The notes: a model not told the origin generated them from the sequence alone. A DNA stretch of 64,000 bases from Zeus faber (GCA_960531495.1 OY482866.1:9746207-9810206), one strand, 5' to 3'. Numbered from the stretch's first letter, positions 25,648 to 38,760 are shown. Made by a program: numbers and translations.

Positions 25648-25800
25648 TAACTACATTACATTTAGCAGACGCTTCAATTCTAAACGACTTACAATTAGTC
25701 AAACGCCGATGGAGCAATTATGGTCTTGCTCAAAGACACTACAGCATGCTAGCAGGAGGAGCCTGGTATCGAACCAGCAACCTTTAGATTAACATACACA
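25648..25800 (-). repeat. tRNA-derived SINE fragment
   Basis: On the minus strand: AACCTAAAGG-type B-box region, GGCTCCTCCTGCTAGCATGC, CTTTGAGCAAGACC and the tail TTACATTTAGC region. It matches the SINE at 39,618 but lacks the tRNA-like head. The counterpart place in unit C (51,545-51,770) lacks it. Confidence 0.65.
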
Positions 25801-25964
25801 CTAAAGGGTTGATTCTGGCACCAATATAGAGCAGAACACGGAATAGTGCTTATTCCATGACTCAACCTATGGAGAGTCACATGGTTTAATACCGTCGTAA
25901 GAAAAATATATGAAATGCAAATATAAGATGCAAATAGAATAAAGCATTTGATGCAAAGTGGTGT

Positions 25965-25980
25965 GGCTCTTAAAAGAGCC
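25965..25980 (-). terminator. Histone 3' stem-loop (H3)
   Basis: Minus strand GGCTCT-TTTA-AGAGCC, perfect, followed by ACAC. Confidence 0.96.
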
Positions 25981-26007
25981 GTTTGGGTTTAGATGAAGTG
26001 GGTGTGT

Positions 26008-26433
<426 letters not shown>

Positions 26434-26481
26434 TCAAGTGGTTTGGAAAAACTAGAATGAGCCACAGTCCTGGAGCCCACT

Positions 26482-26544
26482 TATATAGTCCCTGCTGCGC
26501 TGCTGCTGTGTGCTGATTGGTCCAGAGCTGGGTGTTGTGATTGG
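26482..26544 (-). promoter_or_regulatory. H3 promoter
   Basis: TATATA 26,482-26,487 and two CCAAT boxes (ATTGG on plus) at 26,516-26,520 and 26,540-26,544. Confidence 0.88.
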
Positions 26545-26658
26545 TCAAACTCAAGGTGAGATCACGAAGAGCTGCACGGCATGAATACGCATGAGTCACG
26601 TGAATCAAAATGAATAAAAACGTAATTTGTAGAAACAACAACAATGATAAATCCTTAA

Positions 26659-26949
26659 AGATTCAAGATTCAAGATTTTTTTTTATTTTTATTTGTCACA
26701 TACATATACATACTTTCATACATAAATGCAGTGAGATGTAATGCAACGCGACCGGTGATAGCACACAATATGTCCTAGGAAAAAATACAAAATAAAATAA
26801 AAAGTAGAAAATTCCTTTCATAGACCGACTAGCTGACTCCTAAAACGTAATACAGTAAGTGGAATACTTATAGAATAAGATAAAAATATATAGAATAAAA
26901 TACAATAAAAAATAAATTGAAATAAAATGGAATAGATAGAAGGAATATG
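26659..26949 (-). repeat. Retrotransposon 3'-end fragment, unit B only
   Basis: Begins AGATTCAAGATTCAAG and matches 19,372-19,620 closely, so it is a 5'-truncated copy of the same Rex1-like family. The uninterrupted site is seen in unit C at about 52,685 (GATGAATCTTTAAATTGAC); CCTTAAA and CCTAAA flank the insert here, probably the target duplication. Confidence 0.8.
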
Positions 26950-27201
26950 CCTAAATTGACTTTTAAAGTGACTTTCGTGTTTGGTTTGGCCCTGGAAAAA
27001 GTTTGACATTCAGGTTTGCATCGGTCAAACTCCTCATTTTATTCTTAGCAGTGAATAATAATCATATTAGAATTGTAAAGTATGTGTATGTGTAAATATG
27101 TGACTTATTATCTATATAATATGGATGAATTGAGATTATTGTTGTAGGGAAATGATTTTTCCCTCCAGTTGTTGTAGGTTGCTCTCTATGAGGGTGTGGG
27201 T

Positions 27202-27217
27202 GGCTCTGAAAAGAGCC
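27202..27217 (-). terminator. Histone 3' stem-loop (H1)
   Basis: Minus strand GGCTCT-TTTC-AGAGCC, perfect, followed by ACCCAC and a purine stretch ATAGAGAGC. Confidence 0.96.
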
Positions 27218-27245
27218 TTCGCGGGTGGAACAGTAAGGGGTGAAT

Positions 27246-27851
27246 TTATTTCTTCTTGGGAGCGGTCTTCTTGGCTGCTTTAGGCTTAGCAGCCTTCTTA
27301 ACTGGAGCTTTCTTGGCAGCGGGTTTCTTGGCGACTTTCTTGGGGCTTTTCAGCATCTTCTTGGGGCTCTTCGGCGCCTTCTTAGCCGCCTTCTTGGGGC
27401 TCTTTGCAGGTGGTTTCTTGGCTTTCTTGGGTGACTTCTTTGCAGCTGGAGCCTTCTTAGCCGGACTCTTGCTGGACTTCTTGGCCGCAACGGGCTTCTT
27501 GGCCGCAGCGGGCTTCTTGGCTTTTGGAGTAGCGGCTTTCTTAACGGGCTTCTTGGTCTCCGCCTTGTTGATCTTGAAGGACCCAGACGCTCCGGTCCCC
27601 TTGACCTGGATCAGAGTCCCTCTAGTCACCAGGACCTTGACGGCCATCTTGACACGGGAGTTGTTCTTCTCCACATCGTATCCCCCGGCAGACAGAGCCT
27701 TCTTGACGGCGGCCAGAGAGACCCCGCTGCGCTCCTTGGAAGCGGACACTGCTTTGACGACCATCTCTCCCACACTGGGCCCTGTCTTCTTGGCTCGGGG
27801 AGCCTTCTTCTTGGGGGCTTTGACCGGAGCGGCTGGAGCAACTTCTGCCAT
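27246..27851 (-). CDS. Linker histone H1
   Basis: A 201-residue H1 that binds linker DNA at the nucleosome dyad. N-terminal Ala/Pro/Lys tail 1-23; globular winged-helix domain about 24-96, from [20 protein letters not shown] through [20 protein letters not shown] to [12 protein letters not shown]; then a Lys/Ala/Pro tail with SPKK-type motifs ([40 protein letters not shown]), which are CDK and minor-groove motifs. It is the only intact H1 in the window; the unit C copy keeps only the tail. Intronless, TAA stop. Confidence 0.97.
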   Translation of the reverse strand: MAEVAPAAPVKAPKKKAPRAKKTGPSVGEMVVKAVSASKERSGVSLAAVKKALSAGGYDVEKNNSRVKMAVKVLVTRGTLIQVKGTGASGSFKINKAETKKPVKKAATPKAKKPAAAKKPVAAKKSSKSPAKKAPAAKKSPKKAKKPPAKSPKKAAKKAPKSPKKMLKSPKKVAKKPAAKKAPVKKAAKPKAAKKTAPKKK

Positions 27852-27918
27852 TGTTACTTCTCTTCTGGAGGATTAATAATGTTCTCTGTGGAGTCCGAGC
27901 ATATTGAGCCCGGAATGA

Positions 27919-28014
27919 GGCGGGGGCTGTACTTAAACACATCATGAGAACCGCAAAGACTCAAGCCATGGAGTCGGTCGCGCTGCGGCAGAAACGTCTC
28001 CTCACTTTGTGTTT
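27919..28014 (-). promoter_or_regulatory. H1 promoter
   Basis: The H1 box AAACACAAA lies on the minus strand at 28,006-28,014, about 155 bases before the ATG. A GC-rich CCCCCGCCTC lies near 27,920 and a weak TATA-like TTTAAGT at 27,931-27,937. Confidence 0.75.
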
Positions 28015-29535
28015 TCTCTGCTGACTTTTGGGGATAAAATACACGGATCCAGTGAATTCTGGGGCTGTACGTGTGAGGGACACAAAGACAACTTCTTACT
28101 GTTTCATAAAAATGTACATTTAATGTCGGGGATCGAAGCGTTGTTGGAACGGACGCTGAAAAGCTATGTTTTGCGCCTTGGCAATGTTGACTTCACATCT
28201 CCACTTGTTTGTATTTAGCCTTTTTAAAAAATTTAAACTGAAAACTAGAACAAAATCAAATGTCGCCCATTTAGTAGAGATGTTGGACAAGGGACAGGAG
28301 GTAAAATGAGTCCTCCAGTCCGATGTGTGATCTATTAAACATACACTCTCTCCTCGCCTTTAAACACACATGCAGCGGCGGCGACGGAAGATAACCTTCA
28401 TTTCCTACATTTATTACACTGAATTTTAAAATCAAATAGTGATGACGGTACAACTTTTATTCAAAACGAATGAGTGATGAAGAGGATCAGAAACATTGAG
28501 GGGTTTGTTGTCTAATGTTAATATATCAGGTAATATTCATCACACCATTTAGGACACTGATTATTTGCTGAGACATTTAACCACGTCAAGTGTCTTTATC
28601 TGTTTAGCCTTCAGATATGAGCTATTCTATCCATACTATATATTTTACCACTGCTAAATTAAAGAAATACAATCTTATTCGGAATGAACAGATAGGTATG
28701 AAATAGTTAAAGATTTATGGAAGATTAGGGACTTATGAATCTCAAATGAAAACTCAAATAGGCCCTGGTCTGTTTTACAATAAATGCCTGACGCCACAAA
28801 CAAATGCATTATTCCCCCTCACCCTCCTACTATTTCCCAGTTCCATTTCAAGAACCATTACTTTTCTAAGATAAATATTGTTATTTTCTTGACTTAAGTT
28901 TCAGGTAGTTACACTTTTTCGCCACTAGATGGCTGAAAATGACCGTGGAGTTTATAATACATCTTAATGGTAAACGGTTCAGAAATGTAGTGAGTGACAC
29001 AGCATGTAGGGTTTAATTACGGATTGAGTTAAATGAAAAGAATCTGTGGAATGATTCTGTATGTTTTATATCGTAAAGGTTTATCATACATTTGTATGGC
29101 TCATATAATAAAGTTATGTTTTAGTGAAATTGTAAAGAAATCAGAATCATAAAACTTAGTTGACCATGTGCCCTTATCTGATTTGTAAAAAATATCATAC
29201 TGGAAAGTAATAACTCAGTTCTGGAACATGGAAATGTTACTAAGGACATTTTCAATTAATCAACTTCAATTGGAACAAAGGACACAGTGAAAATGCAATT
29301 GTATTGCTAGTTATTTAAAAATAAAGCGGATAAAAAATAGAAAATTGTCGAGAGAATAGTAACTTATTGAAAAGAGGTACAACTGTATTTTGTCTGCAAT
29401 ATTATAATATATTATTCATTTTCAGATATTATGGCATTTCATTTTCAAATCAAGTACTGACGACCGTTGGAACAGAAGTCTCATCCTATTAACCCGCAAA
29501 ATTGAATTTTCCAACGGAATGAAAACCATGTTTGT
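28015..29535. other. H1-psiH4 spacer (unit B)
   Basis: 28,400-29,535 matches 53,348-54,280 and, inverted, 8,425-9,490. The last 90 bases are H4-type promoter sequence. No gene. Confidence 0.6.
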
Positions 29536-29541
29536 ATGACC

Positions 29542-29643
29542 GTTACTTATACAGAGTACACCAAAAGAAAGACCGTCACCACCATGGATGTGGTCTACGC
29601 TCTAAAGAGGCAGGGACGCACCCTGTCCGGCTTCGGCGGTTAA
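29542..29643 (+). pseudogene. Truncated histone H4 (psiH4, copy B)
   Basis: 33 codons plus TAA, from [10 protein letters not shown] to TLSGFGG. Same deletion joint with the promoter as the copies at 8,324 and 54,283. This copy alone keeps a proper stop, and the ATG at 29,536 opens a 35-codon mini-ORF ending there. It has one more change than the others (Thr after YTEY). Not able to form a histone fold. Confidence 0.9.
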
Positions 29644-29669
29644 ACTCTGCCACAACTCCGCTAAACAAA

Positions 29670-29685
29670 GGCCCTTTTCAGGAAC
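29670..29685 (+). terminator. Decayed histone stem-loop of psiH4
   Basis: GGCCCTTTTCAGGAAC: the outer half of the 3' arm is mutated, leaving about 3 strong pairs. Confidence 0.7.
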
Positions 29686-30079
29686 CCCCCAGTAACAAAG
29701 CACCATCCGTGGTATGGCAATTAAATACATTTTACACACTGTCTCATAACGCCGCCTTGGCCACAATATATTTAATTTATTTCATGCAGTTATTGTCAGG
29801 ACTGAACTATTTTGTTTCCAAATTCCTGGGTTTTAGGAAACCTCAATTCAGTGTTCCTCCAGGGGCTCTGGTTTGATGACAATGCATTATCAAATAATTA
29901 TTTCAACACAAATATTTTGTATTATATAATTGATACATTTAATAATATGTGAGAAGATGGTGGCGTTTACCTGCATCTGTTTGATATAAAAACAGTTTAC
30001 AAAAAAAATAAGGGATATACAATGAACTCTCATTGTGCACAATTAATAAATGGAGAAGCCTTCATTTGACAGTGTGGGT
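29686..30079. other. psiH4-H2B spacer (unit B)
   Basis: Matches 54,625-54,960; no TA expansion here. No gene. Confidence 0.5.
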
Positions 30080-30095
30080 GGTCCTGAAAAGGACC
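30080..30095 (-). terminator. Histone 3' stem-loop (H2B)
   Basis: Minus strand GGTCCT-TTTC-AGGACC, perfect, followed by ACCCAC. Confidence 0.95.
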
Positions 30096-30121
30096 TTTGT
30101 TTAAGAAGCGGAGCGCTCGGA

Positions 30122-30529
<408 letters not shown>

Positions 30530-30552
30530 TTACAACTGCTGGTGTTGCTTCA

Positions 30553-30604
30553 TATATAGAAGCCTGATGCAAATGAAGCTTCGGGATTCCCTCAAAGTGA
30601 TTGG
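30553..30604 (-). promoter_or_regulatory. H2B promoter
   Basis: TATATA 30,553-30,558, octamer 30,567-30,574, CCAAT 30,600-30,604. Confidence 0.88.
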
Positions 30605-31221
30605 GTTGAGTTTGCAAGTGAGACTGCGCATGCGTCAGTTGGTTTTGAAGCCTAAAACACAGAAACTGAGGTTTGAAAACGAATATCCGTAAATGTTCTT
30701 TTATCAGATCATTAAAACGACTTATATTAAGATTAATGCACTACATGGTTATCATATGAGAGCAATTCGAACAACATGCTATTTTTTGAAAATGAGAATG
30801 AGAAACAAGATGGGATCATTATAAAAGTTAATTTAAACATGTTATACTACTTAACTGCACAAATGTTTAATCATAAGTCTTTTTCTTTTAAATTAATTTA
30901 AAAAATTTAAGATGTATCAAGTAAATGACTTTTTTGTGGGTATGTTGACAAAATAGAGCATATATTTACGAAAACCAACAGGGAGCAGGTGCATTGCAAT
31001 GTAAATATTGAACATATAAATATATTTTTTTATTTCTTTATTGCTTTTAAAGCTTTCAGTAGAGTTAAGTGAATTACAGAACATTCCAAAGATAAAATCT
31101 CCAAACTCTGAGTAATGTCGCAACTCGTGCTATGTCCTGATTGGTCCAGTGCTGGGCAGCTGGTGTGTTATTTGAAATGTCCGCCAAAAGTAACGGACAC
31201 AAACACAAAGGCATCGAATAT
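30605..31221. other. H2B-H2A spacer (unit B)
   Basis: Counterpart of 13,201-13,795 and 55,492-56,105; carries the gene-less CCAAT-like block near 31,138. No gene. Confidence 0.5.
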
Positions 31222-31524
31222 TTCAAGATTCAATATTCAAGAGGTTTATTCGCCACTTACATATACATACTTTCATACATATATGCAGTGAAATGTAATA
31301 CAACGCACCCGGTGATAACACACAATATGTCCGAGGAAAAATTTCTAATAGCCCAACAAACTGACTCCTAAAACGTAATACAGTAAATTGAATACTTATA
31401 GAATAAAATAAAAATATATAGAATAAAAAATAATACAATAAAAATAAAATGAAATAAAATGGAATAGAGGGAATATGCTTATGTATATGGAATAGGCAAT
31501 TATGTATATACAGATATGTGCATT
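31222..31524 (-). repeat. Retrotransposon 3'-end fragment, unit B only
   Basis: TTCAAGATTCAATATTCAAG ... ACGCACCCGGTGATAAC ... CCTAAAACGTAATACAGTA matches 19,372-19,690. Units A (near 13,795) and C (near 56,105) lack it, so it inserted after the units separated. Confidence 0.8.
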
Positions 31525-31675
31525 TTTAACACTGAATAAACATCTATAGAACCTATGAATAGAAACATCGACTTTATTATAATATTCAACCCAATGGTTG
31601 TGATTGGTGTCAGGGAACTTCAGTTATTGAGCTTCCAAGTTACCTGGATTATGCGGAGTTGATGTGGTAAATTCA

Positions 31676-31970
31676 AGAGGTTTAATTGTCACATACATCA
31701 GACATGTGGTGAAATGTCTTGGCAACGCACCCGGAGATTTCGCACAATTCTTACTAAACCGAACATAATAACTAGCCTCATTACTGCATAGCCAAGTACC
31801 TAGTCCTAAAATGTAATGCATTTAGTGAACAGAACATATAAAACTAATATAAGACTCAAATCATATAAAGTGGGGGTAGAAAAGAGAAATGAAGGCAAGT
31901 TACGTATATTGGATAGGCTACTGGTATATACAGATTTGTACAGTAAGGTGCATGTGAAAAATAGTGAGTA
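31676..31970 (-). repeat. Old non-LTR retrotransposon 3' end (copy B)
   Basis: Same insertion as 13,951-14,235 and 56,266-56,545. Confidence 0.6.
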
Positions 31971-32057
31971 TGGAGATAAGTCATTTACACAGTACTGCAT
32001 ATCTTAAACTGATAAATAGGTAGGTTCAAAAGATTTGCTCTTTACATAGAAGTGGGT

Positions 32058-32073
32058 GGCTCTTAAAAGAGCC
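32058..32073 (-). terminator. Histone 3' stem-loop (H2A)
   Basis: Minus strand GGCTCT-TTTA-AGAGCC, perfect; an HDE-like GTAAAGAGC follows. Confidence 0.96.
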
Positions 32074-32104
32074 TTTGGGTCGTCTTAGAAGTGGTCCAGT
32101 AGAA

Positions 32105-32605
<501 letters not shown>

Positions 32606-33100
32606 CAGAATCAAGTCCCAGAAGCGTAACGCAGCAAATCCAAAGCAGTAGTTTGTGTCTGCAATCAAGTGATTTGTTTTTTGTATTTTCTCACTGAAAT
32701 TACATTATTTATCTCCATGTTGTGCTTTTTTATTCGTTGTTTATAGTATATATAAATACACTTAGTTTCTCGGTAAATAATCAGTTTTAAACATTGCTAA
32801 TTATTAATCATAATAATATGTATTTCAATTAATCTTTTAATTTTATTTTTTAATTTCAGTTATTCTCTCCACCACAGTTGTGACTTGATGTTCACATTTT
32901 GAAAAAAAATATTCAAGTCCTGCGCTGAGCTTTCTCTCTCTATCTCTCTCTCTCGGAAGTGCCTCTTATAACGTAATAATGAGTAGTTTAATTTTATTCA
33001 AATTAGGGCCTCTATTAAACTTACATAATGAATATTTATTTTAGGAAAGTAATCGTTCTTGAAAGGGAACTTCAAAATGGTATGGGGGTGCTGGGAATGA
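32606..33100. other. H2A upstream spacer (unit B)
   Basis: AT-rich, with a CT run at 32,931-32,954. No gene. Confidence 0.5.
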
Positions 33101-33843
33101 ATGAATAGAATAAATAATTTGTTTGTGCAGCTTTCCCTCGGCCCAGACGACCCGTAGCGATCCTGTCTGGACCCGTTTCTCGGCTTCGAGGCAGACCAAT
33201 CGGGGACGGGGGCTAAATTGAAACTGAGAGCTCCAGTCTCCACCTTCGCTTCCACAGAAGACGGTTTTAGCATGAGTCATAAGAAGATAATTGCTTGGGG
33301 CGTCGTGAATTTGTGTTTCCTTATAAAACATGGACGGCGCTGTCGGAATGCTGTCTATATAAGAGCGTCCAAGATGTCACTGATCATTCATCCAGTCTGC
33401 ATTTTACCTTTTGGCGTCGCTTTTCCAGACAGCGTTTCTCCTTTGTGCACAAGAACCGAGCAAGCGTTCCGCCAGGTTGATCGCCTGTCACACTTAGATG
33501 TAGTGTAGGTCTCCAATCCGGACGAGCACACTGTGCACGTCCTCGGCATGGGCTGCAAAAGGGAATAACTAATTGAAGTCCGCACAGGGGGATGCTCCAA
33601 AATTTGTTTTGGATGCTTTTAGATCGAGTCTTTAACCTGCGTGCGTACGCGCATACACACACATTAAGTTATGAAATGTTCGCTTGCTTGACGCGCAACG
33701 TCACTCCAGTCGGTAAACTCCATAGTTGGTCATGGACAATGAACACCTTGAGCCTCACTTTGAAACCCGGTGTGTCCTGTCCTTCACCGAGGCCGTCGAG
33801 ATCTCCAGGTCGGAACCGTCCGACGATCCGTTCAGCGGACCTG
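33101..33843 (+). promoter_or_regulatory. Promoter-like block, unknown transcript (copy B)
   Basis: GC-richer sequence with GACCAATCGGGG (CCAAT 33,196-33,200), TTATAAAAC (33,321-33,328) and TCTATATAAGAGC (33,353-33,365), followed by an unrelated downstream region of 250 bases. The two TATA motifs and the spacing are kept in unit C at 57,640-58,000. No product recognised: I looked for histone, snRNA and 5S sequences and found none. Confidence 0.35.
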
Positions 33844-36380
33844 AACCTGAGTTGTCTTGGAGGGCCAAACCAACAATAACTTGAATTTAATTCTGCTAAA
33901 TATAAATTTTCTCCCATTGTAAAAAGCAGTAAATTATTTATTTTGATTAGCTGCTACTGGTAATCAGAACAATAAGGATATTCTGTAAATTTGTATATAA
34001 ATATATGAAACCGTGGTGTAGGTCAAATAGGAAAATACTCCTACAGAAGTAATAAACAGTAAAAACAAAAACAATCATTACATCAGTGTTTCATTTTATT
34101 TTTAACATGTTAATCTTCACAAATACTGAAAAAAGTGTTTTGCAGTCTGTTAAAGATAAGCAATGGGTCAACTTGATACAAAAAGCAATACATGCTTTTA
34201 ATGTTTTTCAGTTCATTTTACTTGTTCAGTAAAGTCCAGTCTCTCTTGGGATTGAACAAGTGCATTGAAATCTGGCTCAATGTCTGAGGTGGATAGGGGA
34301 AGGACAGTTGAGGGGTGATCATCAGTGATAGAGGATCTGTATCTGGATTTGTTGAACTTCATCACTGAGAATGTCTGTTCACATACATGGGTAGATCCAA
34401 AGAGGACTAGAAGCATGCATCCTCATGTGTGGAAAGTTCTCCTCTTTGAGGGAAGAGTAAAAATCAAGCAGTGAGACTGATCTAAAGTGCTCTGCCAGAA
34501 ATGTGCCAGACTGCAGGTCAATGAGTTCCATCGGAACATCACTGGGTGCATAATCCACACTGCAGGTGAAGGTGTGCATTTCACTCTCAACTGTTTTAAA
34601 GTCCTGAAATCACCTTGAAAACTCACCATGCAGTGCTTCTAACGTGGAAGAATACCAGTGGAGGTGATCAGATGATTGCGTGGCTTCCTTCAGTGTTGGC
34701 AAATGGGTGAAAATGTTGTACTCCATTTAGCTTGAGAGAAGCTGTAACATTCTCGTGAAAGCATTCACTGCGCTGTACCTTTCATGCAAAAAAAGGCCCT
34801 TGCATTGCAGTCTGACATTTATTTCATTCATTAGTGCAGTCACATCTACAGCAAAACAAAGGTCTGCCATCCAGTCCGCATCTGAAAACTGTGGGATGGC
34901 ATTTCCTTTCTTTGCACAGAACTCGTACTTTGATGTTAGCCCTACCATGTAACTACAGTATTAAAAACGTTTTGCCTCAGCCACACACATAACAAAACCC
35001 ATATCTGAGTCTGGAGCAGTGCTTGTACAGAAAGCAGCTTATGAATATAAACATAATTTCAGTCTGTAACCGTATTGCTCAAGAACAACCTGTGCTTTCA
35101 AACGCTAATACTCTACTACTAAGAATACTCTTCTCTCAGGTCCCAAACACTTTTCAGCACTTTGCCCAGGCTGAGCCACCTGATAGCTGTGTGGTTGCTT
35201 ATGTCACCATGTTCAGTCTCATTTTCCTCCAAAAGTGCAACAAACTGTCTGTGATTCAGTGCTCTTGCCCTGATGAAGTTAACCATTTTAGTTACAACAT
35301 CAACAACATGGTTCATTTTTAACACTGACTTACACAACACTTCCTGATGTATAATCCAATGCAAAAATGTCAATATCTGCTCAGGGTTCATTTCTGTCAC
35401 TTTATTCTGCATTCTCTTCAAAAGTCCAACATTTTTCCCCTTCAGATTTCCATCCATTGTCACACCTGCCAGCTTGTCCCATTTCAGTCCCAACTTGTCC
35501 AAACATGCATTTACCTCCGTGAAAAAATCACTCCCAGTTGTTGTCCCTTTCATTGACTGCATGGCTGCCAGCTCCTCTGTGATTTTAAAGTCTGTCGTTA
35601 TCCCATGTAAGAAGATGAGTACCTGGGCAGTGTCACATACATCGCGGCTCTCATCCATAGCCAGGGAAAAAGTCAAAGTTTACCGCTATGTTCATCAGCT
35701 GAAGCTCCAGATTTCATCGGGAGAGGGTGACGTTCTCAAATGCTCCCTTTTTCTCCGGGCATATTAGTGCTGCAGAGTCCAACAAACACTCCTTAATAAA
35801 CTCTCCGTCAGAAAACGGTTTACTTTTTCTAGCAAATTTGTGGGATATGACATAACTTTTCTTGACAGCTGCATCTCTGGATGTGCAAAGTTTAGTAAAA
35901 ATTCCTTGTTGGTTTTGCTTTCCCTTGCGTGCTCTTGATCAGACAAGTTCTTGTATTTCTCCTCGTGTTTGGTCACGTAGTGGCGATTCAAATTGTATTC
36001 GACGAAAACAGTGACCTGTGTACCACAAACTAAGCACACGGCTTTCCCTTTGACTTCTGTAAATACATTTCTAGCAGTCCATGTCTTGTTCAAAACATAG
36101 CATTCAGTATCACTTTTTCTTTTTTTGGCGTGAGCTGACATTTTAAGTGCTAGCTGGTATCACTTGTAGCTGTTTACCGACACATGCGCGCTCATACATT
36201 ATAAAATAAAAACAAAAAAAAACAGCACTCTTTTCAAAACAAAAGCAACATAGTTTTATTGCTTGCACAGAATAAATACTTTTTCATTCATGTCCTAATT
36301 AAAGATTGACATCACGCGGGCTGGACAGGGACACCGAACGGGCCGGATTTGGCCCGCGGGCCGTAAAATGCCCAGGTCTG
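33844..36380 (-). mobile_element. hAT (Charlie-like) DNA transposon, copy 2, decayed
   Basis: The left end is deleted (CAGCGGAC joined to CTGAACCTGAG). The right end is intact, ... GCCCAGGTCTG, followed by the target duplication CTGTAGAC (36,381-36,388). Transposase pieces on the minus strand: start MSAHAKKRKS, the BED zinc finger CLVC ... RHYVTKH (36,141-35,764), MTFSLAMDESRDVCDTAQVL (35,676), and YVCEQTFSVMKFNKSRYRSS near 34,340. It has a private insert of about 180 bp near 34,928-35,125. Inactive. Confidence 0.85.
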
Positions 36381-36745
36381 CTGTAGACAAAGTGCTCGAA
36401 ACTCGAAAAACCGTAACTTGTGCCGTGTTTTACAATACGCTGGAAACTATAATCACTCAAAGAACACATTTTCGCACCGCAGAAAGTTAAAAGACACGTT
36501 GGAGGAACCAACAATTTATTTTGTGTCCATACTGCATCATCCAAGAACAATCATAACACTTTAAACACCGTTCTTCAGGGATATTTAAACTGAACGCCAG
36601 AAGAGCAACAGACGCAAGTCCACTGTGTTTGTAACTTTTGGAACTTGTTCTGCGGTTCACAGAACCCAGAACACTGTAATACGTACCAAAATAACTAAAC
36701 TGGACCCTGTGTATTTCCGCCTGCATCTATCAATATCATTATTAT
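36381..36745. other. Start of unit C spacer
   Basis: Begins with the hAT right target duplication, then sequence shared with 60,694-61,040. No gene. Confidence 0.5.
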
Positions 36746-36896
36746 CATTATTATTATTTGCATCGTCGTCATCATCGTACTCATTTCCACTAATAAATGC
36801 AATGCTGGTGGTGCCAAGCAAAGCCTCCCCGCAGGCCTCCACGACCTCCTGGATGAACTCTTCGTCATAAACAACCCTCCGCTTTAGTCTTCTCTG
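36746..36896 (-). pseudogene. Exon-like coding fragment, unknown product (copy C)
   Basis: Counterpart of 90-246: RRLKRRVVYDEEFIQ, then VVEACGEALLGTTSIA and a shorter acidic tail, after an intact splice acceptor. Confidence 0.35.
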
Positions 36897-36916
36897 AAAT
36901 GAAAAATAGAAATAGA

Positions 36917-37334
36917 AGAAGGGGAGAAGAAAAATCTTTAATCGTCACGCAACACACCACACTACAACACATGCACACACACACACACACAGACGCACAC
37001 ACTTTGGATGGTGGCCGGTGAAATGAGGCCTCTGCATTTGGCACATCCTGGCTTGTCCTTCCTCCGGGGGGGCAGCCAGGAGCAGTGGGCAGCATTCGTC
37101 GACGCGCCCAGGGACCTGGTGACGAGTGTCCATCGCTGGTCAGACGATGATGTGTGCATGTTTTTGGTGGGGGTCCTTACTGATGGTAGGTGGATGCTGT
37201 CGTGTCCTTGAGCAAGACACTTAACCACTAATTGCTCCTGATGGCTGCATCCATCGGTGCAATAATTGTAAGTCGCTTTGGATAAAAGTGTCTGCTTAAT
37301 GAATTGTAATTAAAAAAGGTGGAGGAAATCTGAG
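36917..37334. repeat. Private insert of unit C with a CA run and SINE tail
   Basis: Not present in units A or D. It contains an ACAC run (36,973-36,993) and, at 37,190-37,315 on the plus strand, the SINE core GTGTCCTTGAGCAAGACACT and tail TTGTAAGTCGCTTTGGATAA. A minus-strand frame (PPRRKDKPGCAKCRG) looks protein-like but is not matched elsewhere. Confidence 0.55.
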
Positions 37335-38195
37335 TGTCTATAAGCAGTGAGATACCGTATGTTTAAGTTAAAGCGTTGAGTAGTGCCTGCAGGTGGTGGT
37401 GCAGGGGGCCGCCTCCACAGCAACAGAGACACCATCATTAAAAGAAAGAACAAAAAAGGCACAGTTGAATGAGCGGAGACTTAGGGATGAAATATGAAAG
37501 TACTCTGTACTCTGTGACCTTGAAGGCCAGTTTGGCCCGCCTGGATGTAGTGGCTGTCTTGTGGTGATCTTAAAAATCAAAAACAAGTTTGCATTTGTTT
37601 CTGGCATAAATGCCCATTTTTTTCATCTGATTTGATCTCAACTGTTTTTAACAATTGGGGATCCTACAGAACACAATTTTTGGAAAAGTCAAAGATTGGG
37701 TGTAACGGTTCTAGTGTTAAAATAACTTCACAATTCATCAATTCAGATTTGATACTCGATTCAGATACTCAAAAAATCAACAAAAATAAATATCTTTTGG
37801 AGTATATAATAAACCATACACATTAACCTCGATCAATAATTTCCAATCTCTCAAAAACAGGTATACAATTAAAAACTGGGCAGAACATTACATATCTCTG
37901 TTTATAAAATATATTTACAGAGCATACGTACAGCATACAGCGTACAGAAAGTGCAGCATACGGGCGTGGGGTAGAGCGTGTTTTTTTACCTTTGTGGAGG
38001 ACATCGCCATCCTTTTTAAGTCATAGAACCAGACTAATGGGTGAGATTCCGGTCAAATATGTGTCCCACTGGACCGATTCCCAAATAGTCGCGCGTTTTG
38101 AAAATCTCCACAAGCTGCCAAATAAGTTAAAAAAGCATTCTGGAAGGAAAATAAGATTTTTCCAAATAAATGTTCCTTTGTCTCTGCTGGAGAGA
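37335..38195. other. Spacer (unit C)
   Basis: Diverged counterpart of 280-1,227. No gene. Confidence 0.5.
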
Positions 38196-38401
38196 TGAGA
38201 GTTACATTGGGGGAAGGATGCTGAGGATGGAGCTGCCATCAAGAGGAAAGAGGAAGGCCAAAGAGAAGGTTTATGGATGTGGTGAGGGAGGATCTGCAGG
38301 CGGTTGGTGTAAGGGAGGAAGATGCGCTGAACAGAAGGTATTGGAGGCAGATGATCCGCTGTGGCGCCCCCTAAAAGGAGCAGCCAAAAAGAAAAGAAGA
38401 A
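38196..38401 (+). repeat. LINE 3'-end fragment (copy C)
   Basis: Same as 1,228-1,412 and 18,908-19,113; keeps GGATGGAGCTGCC and ends CCGCTGTGGCGCCCCCT then an A-rich tail. Confidence 0.55.
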
Positions 38402-38760
38402 TGTTCCTTTGTATATTTTTATCTCTCTCAACCTTTTTTTCAGAACAGAGTTTGGTATATAAATAGTAGATAAATGTAAAAACCGTCAAGTTAAATATTC
38501 CTGTTAGATTACATGGTGAAATACAGTTCACTTACCGAGACGCTGAACAGCGCGAACGCCGATCAATGGTTTCCTTGAAAGCGACCATCCCAGTGAAGAT
38601 CATTCCTCCAAATTCCATGTGATGTGAAGTCACAATGTGAAACCGTTTTGATAGAGTTCAACCTGTAAATCGTACTCGTTTTACACACACCCGGATACAT
38701 TATTGTGTAGGTGGCGTAACCCACAAAGAAGAAAAGCTGGCGTTACGTCCATAAAAAGAC

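Noticed and set aside
33101-33843. U2, U5 or 5S RNA gene near the promoter-like block
   Set aside because: No branch-site-pairing region, Sm site, or 5S internal control region could be found.
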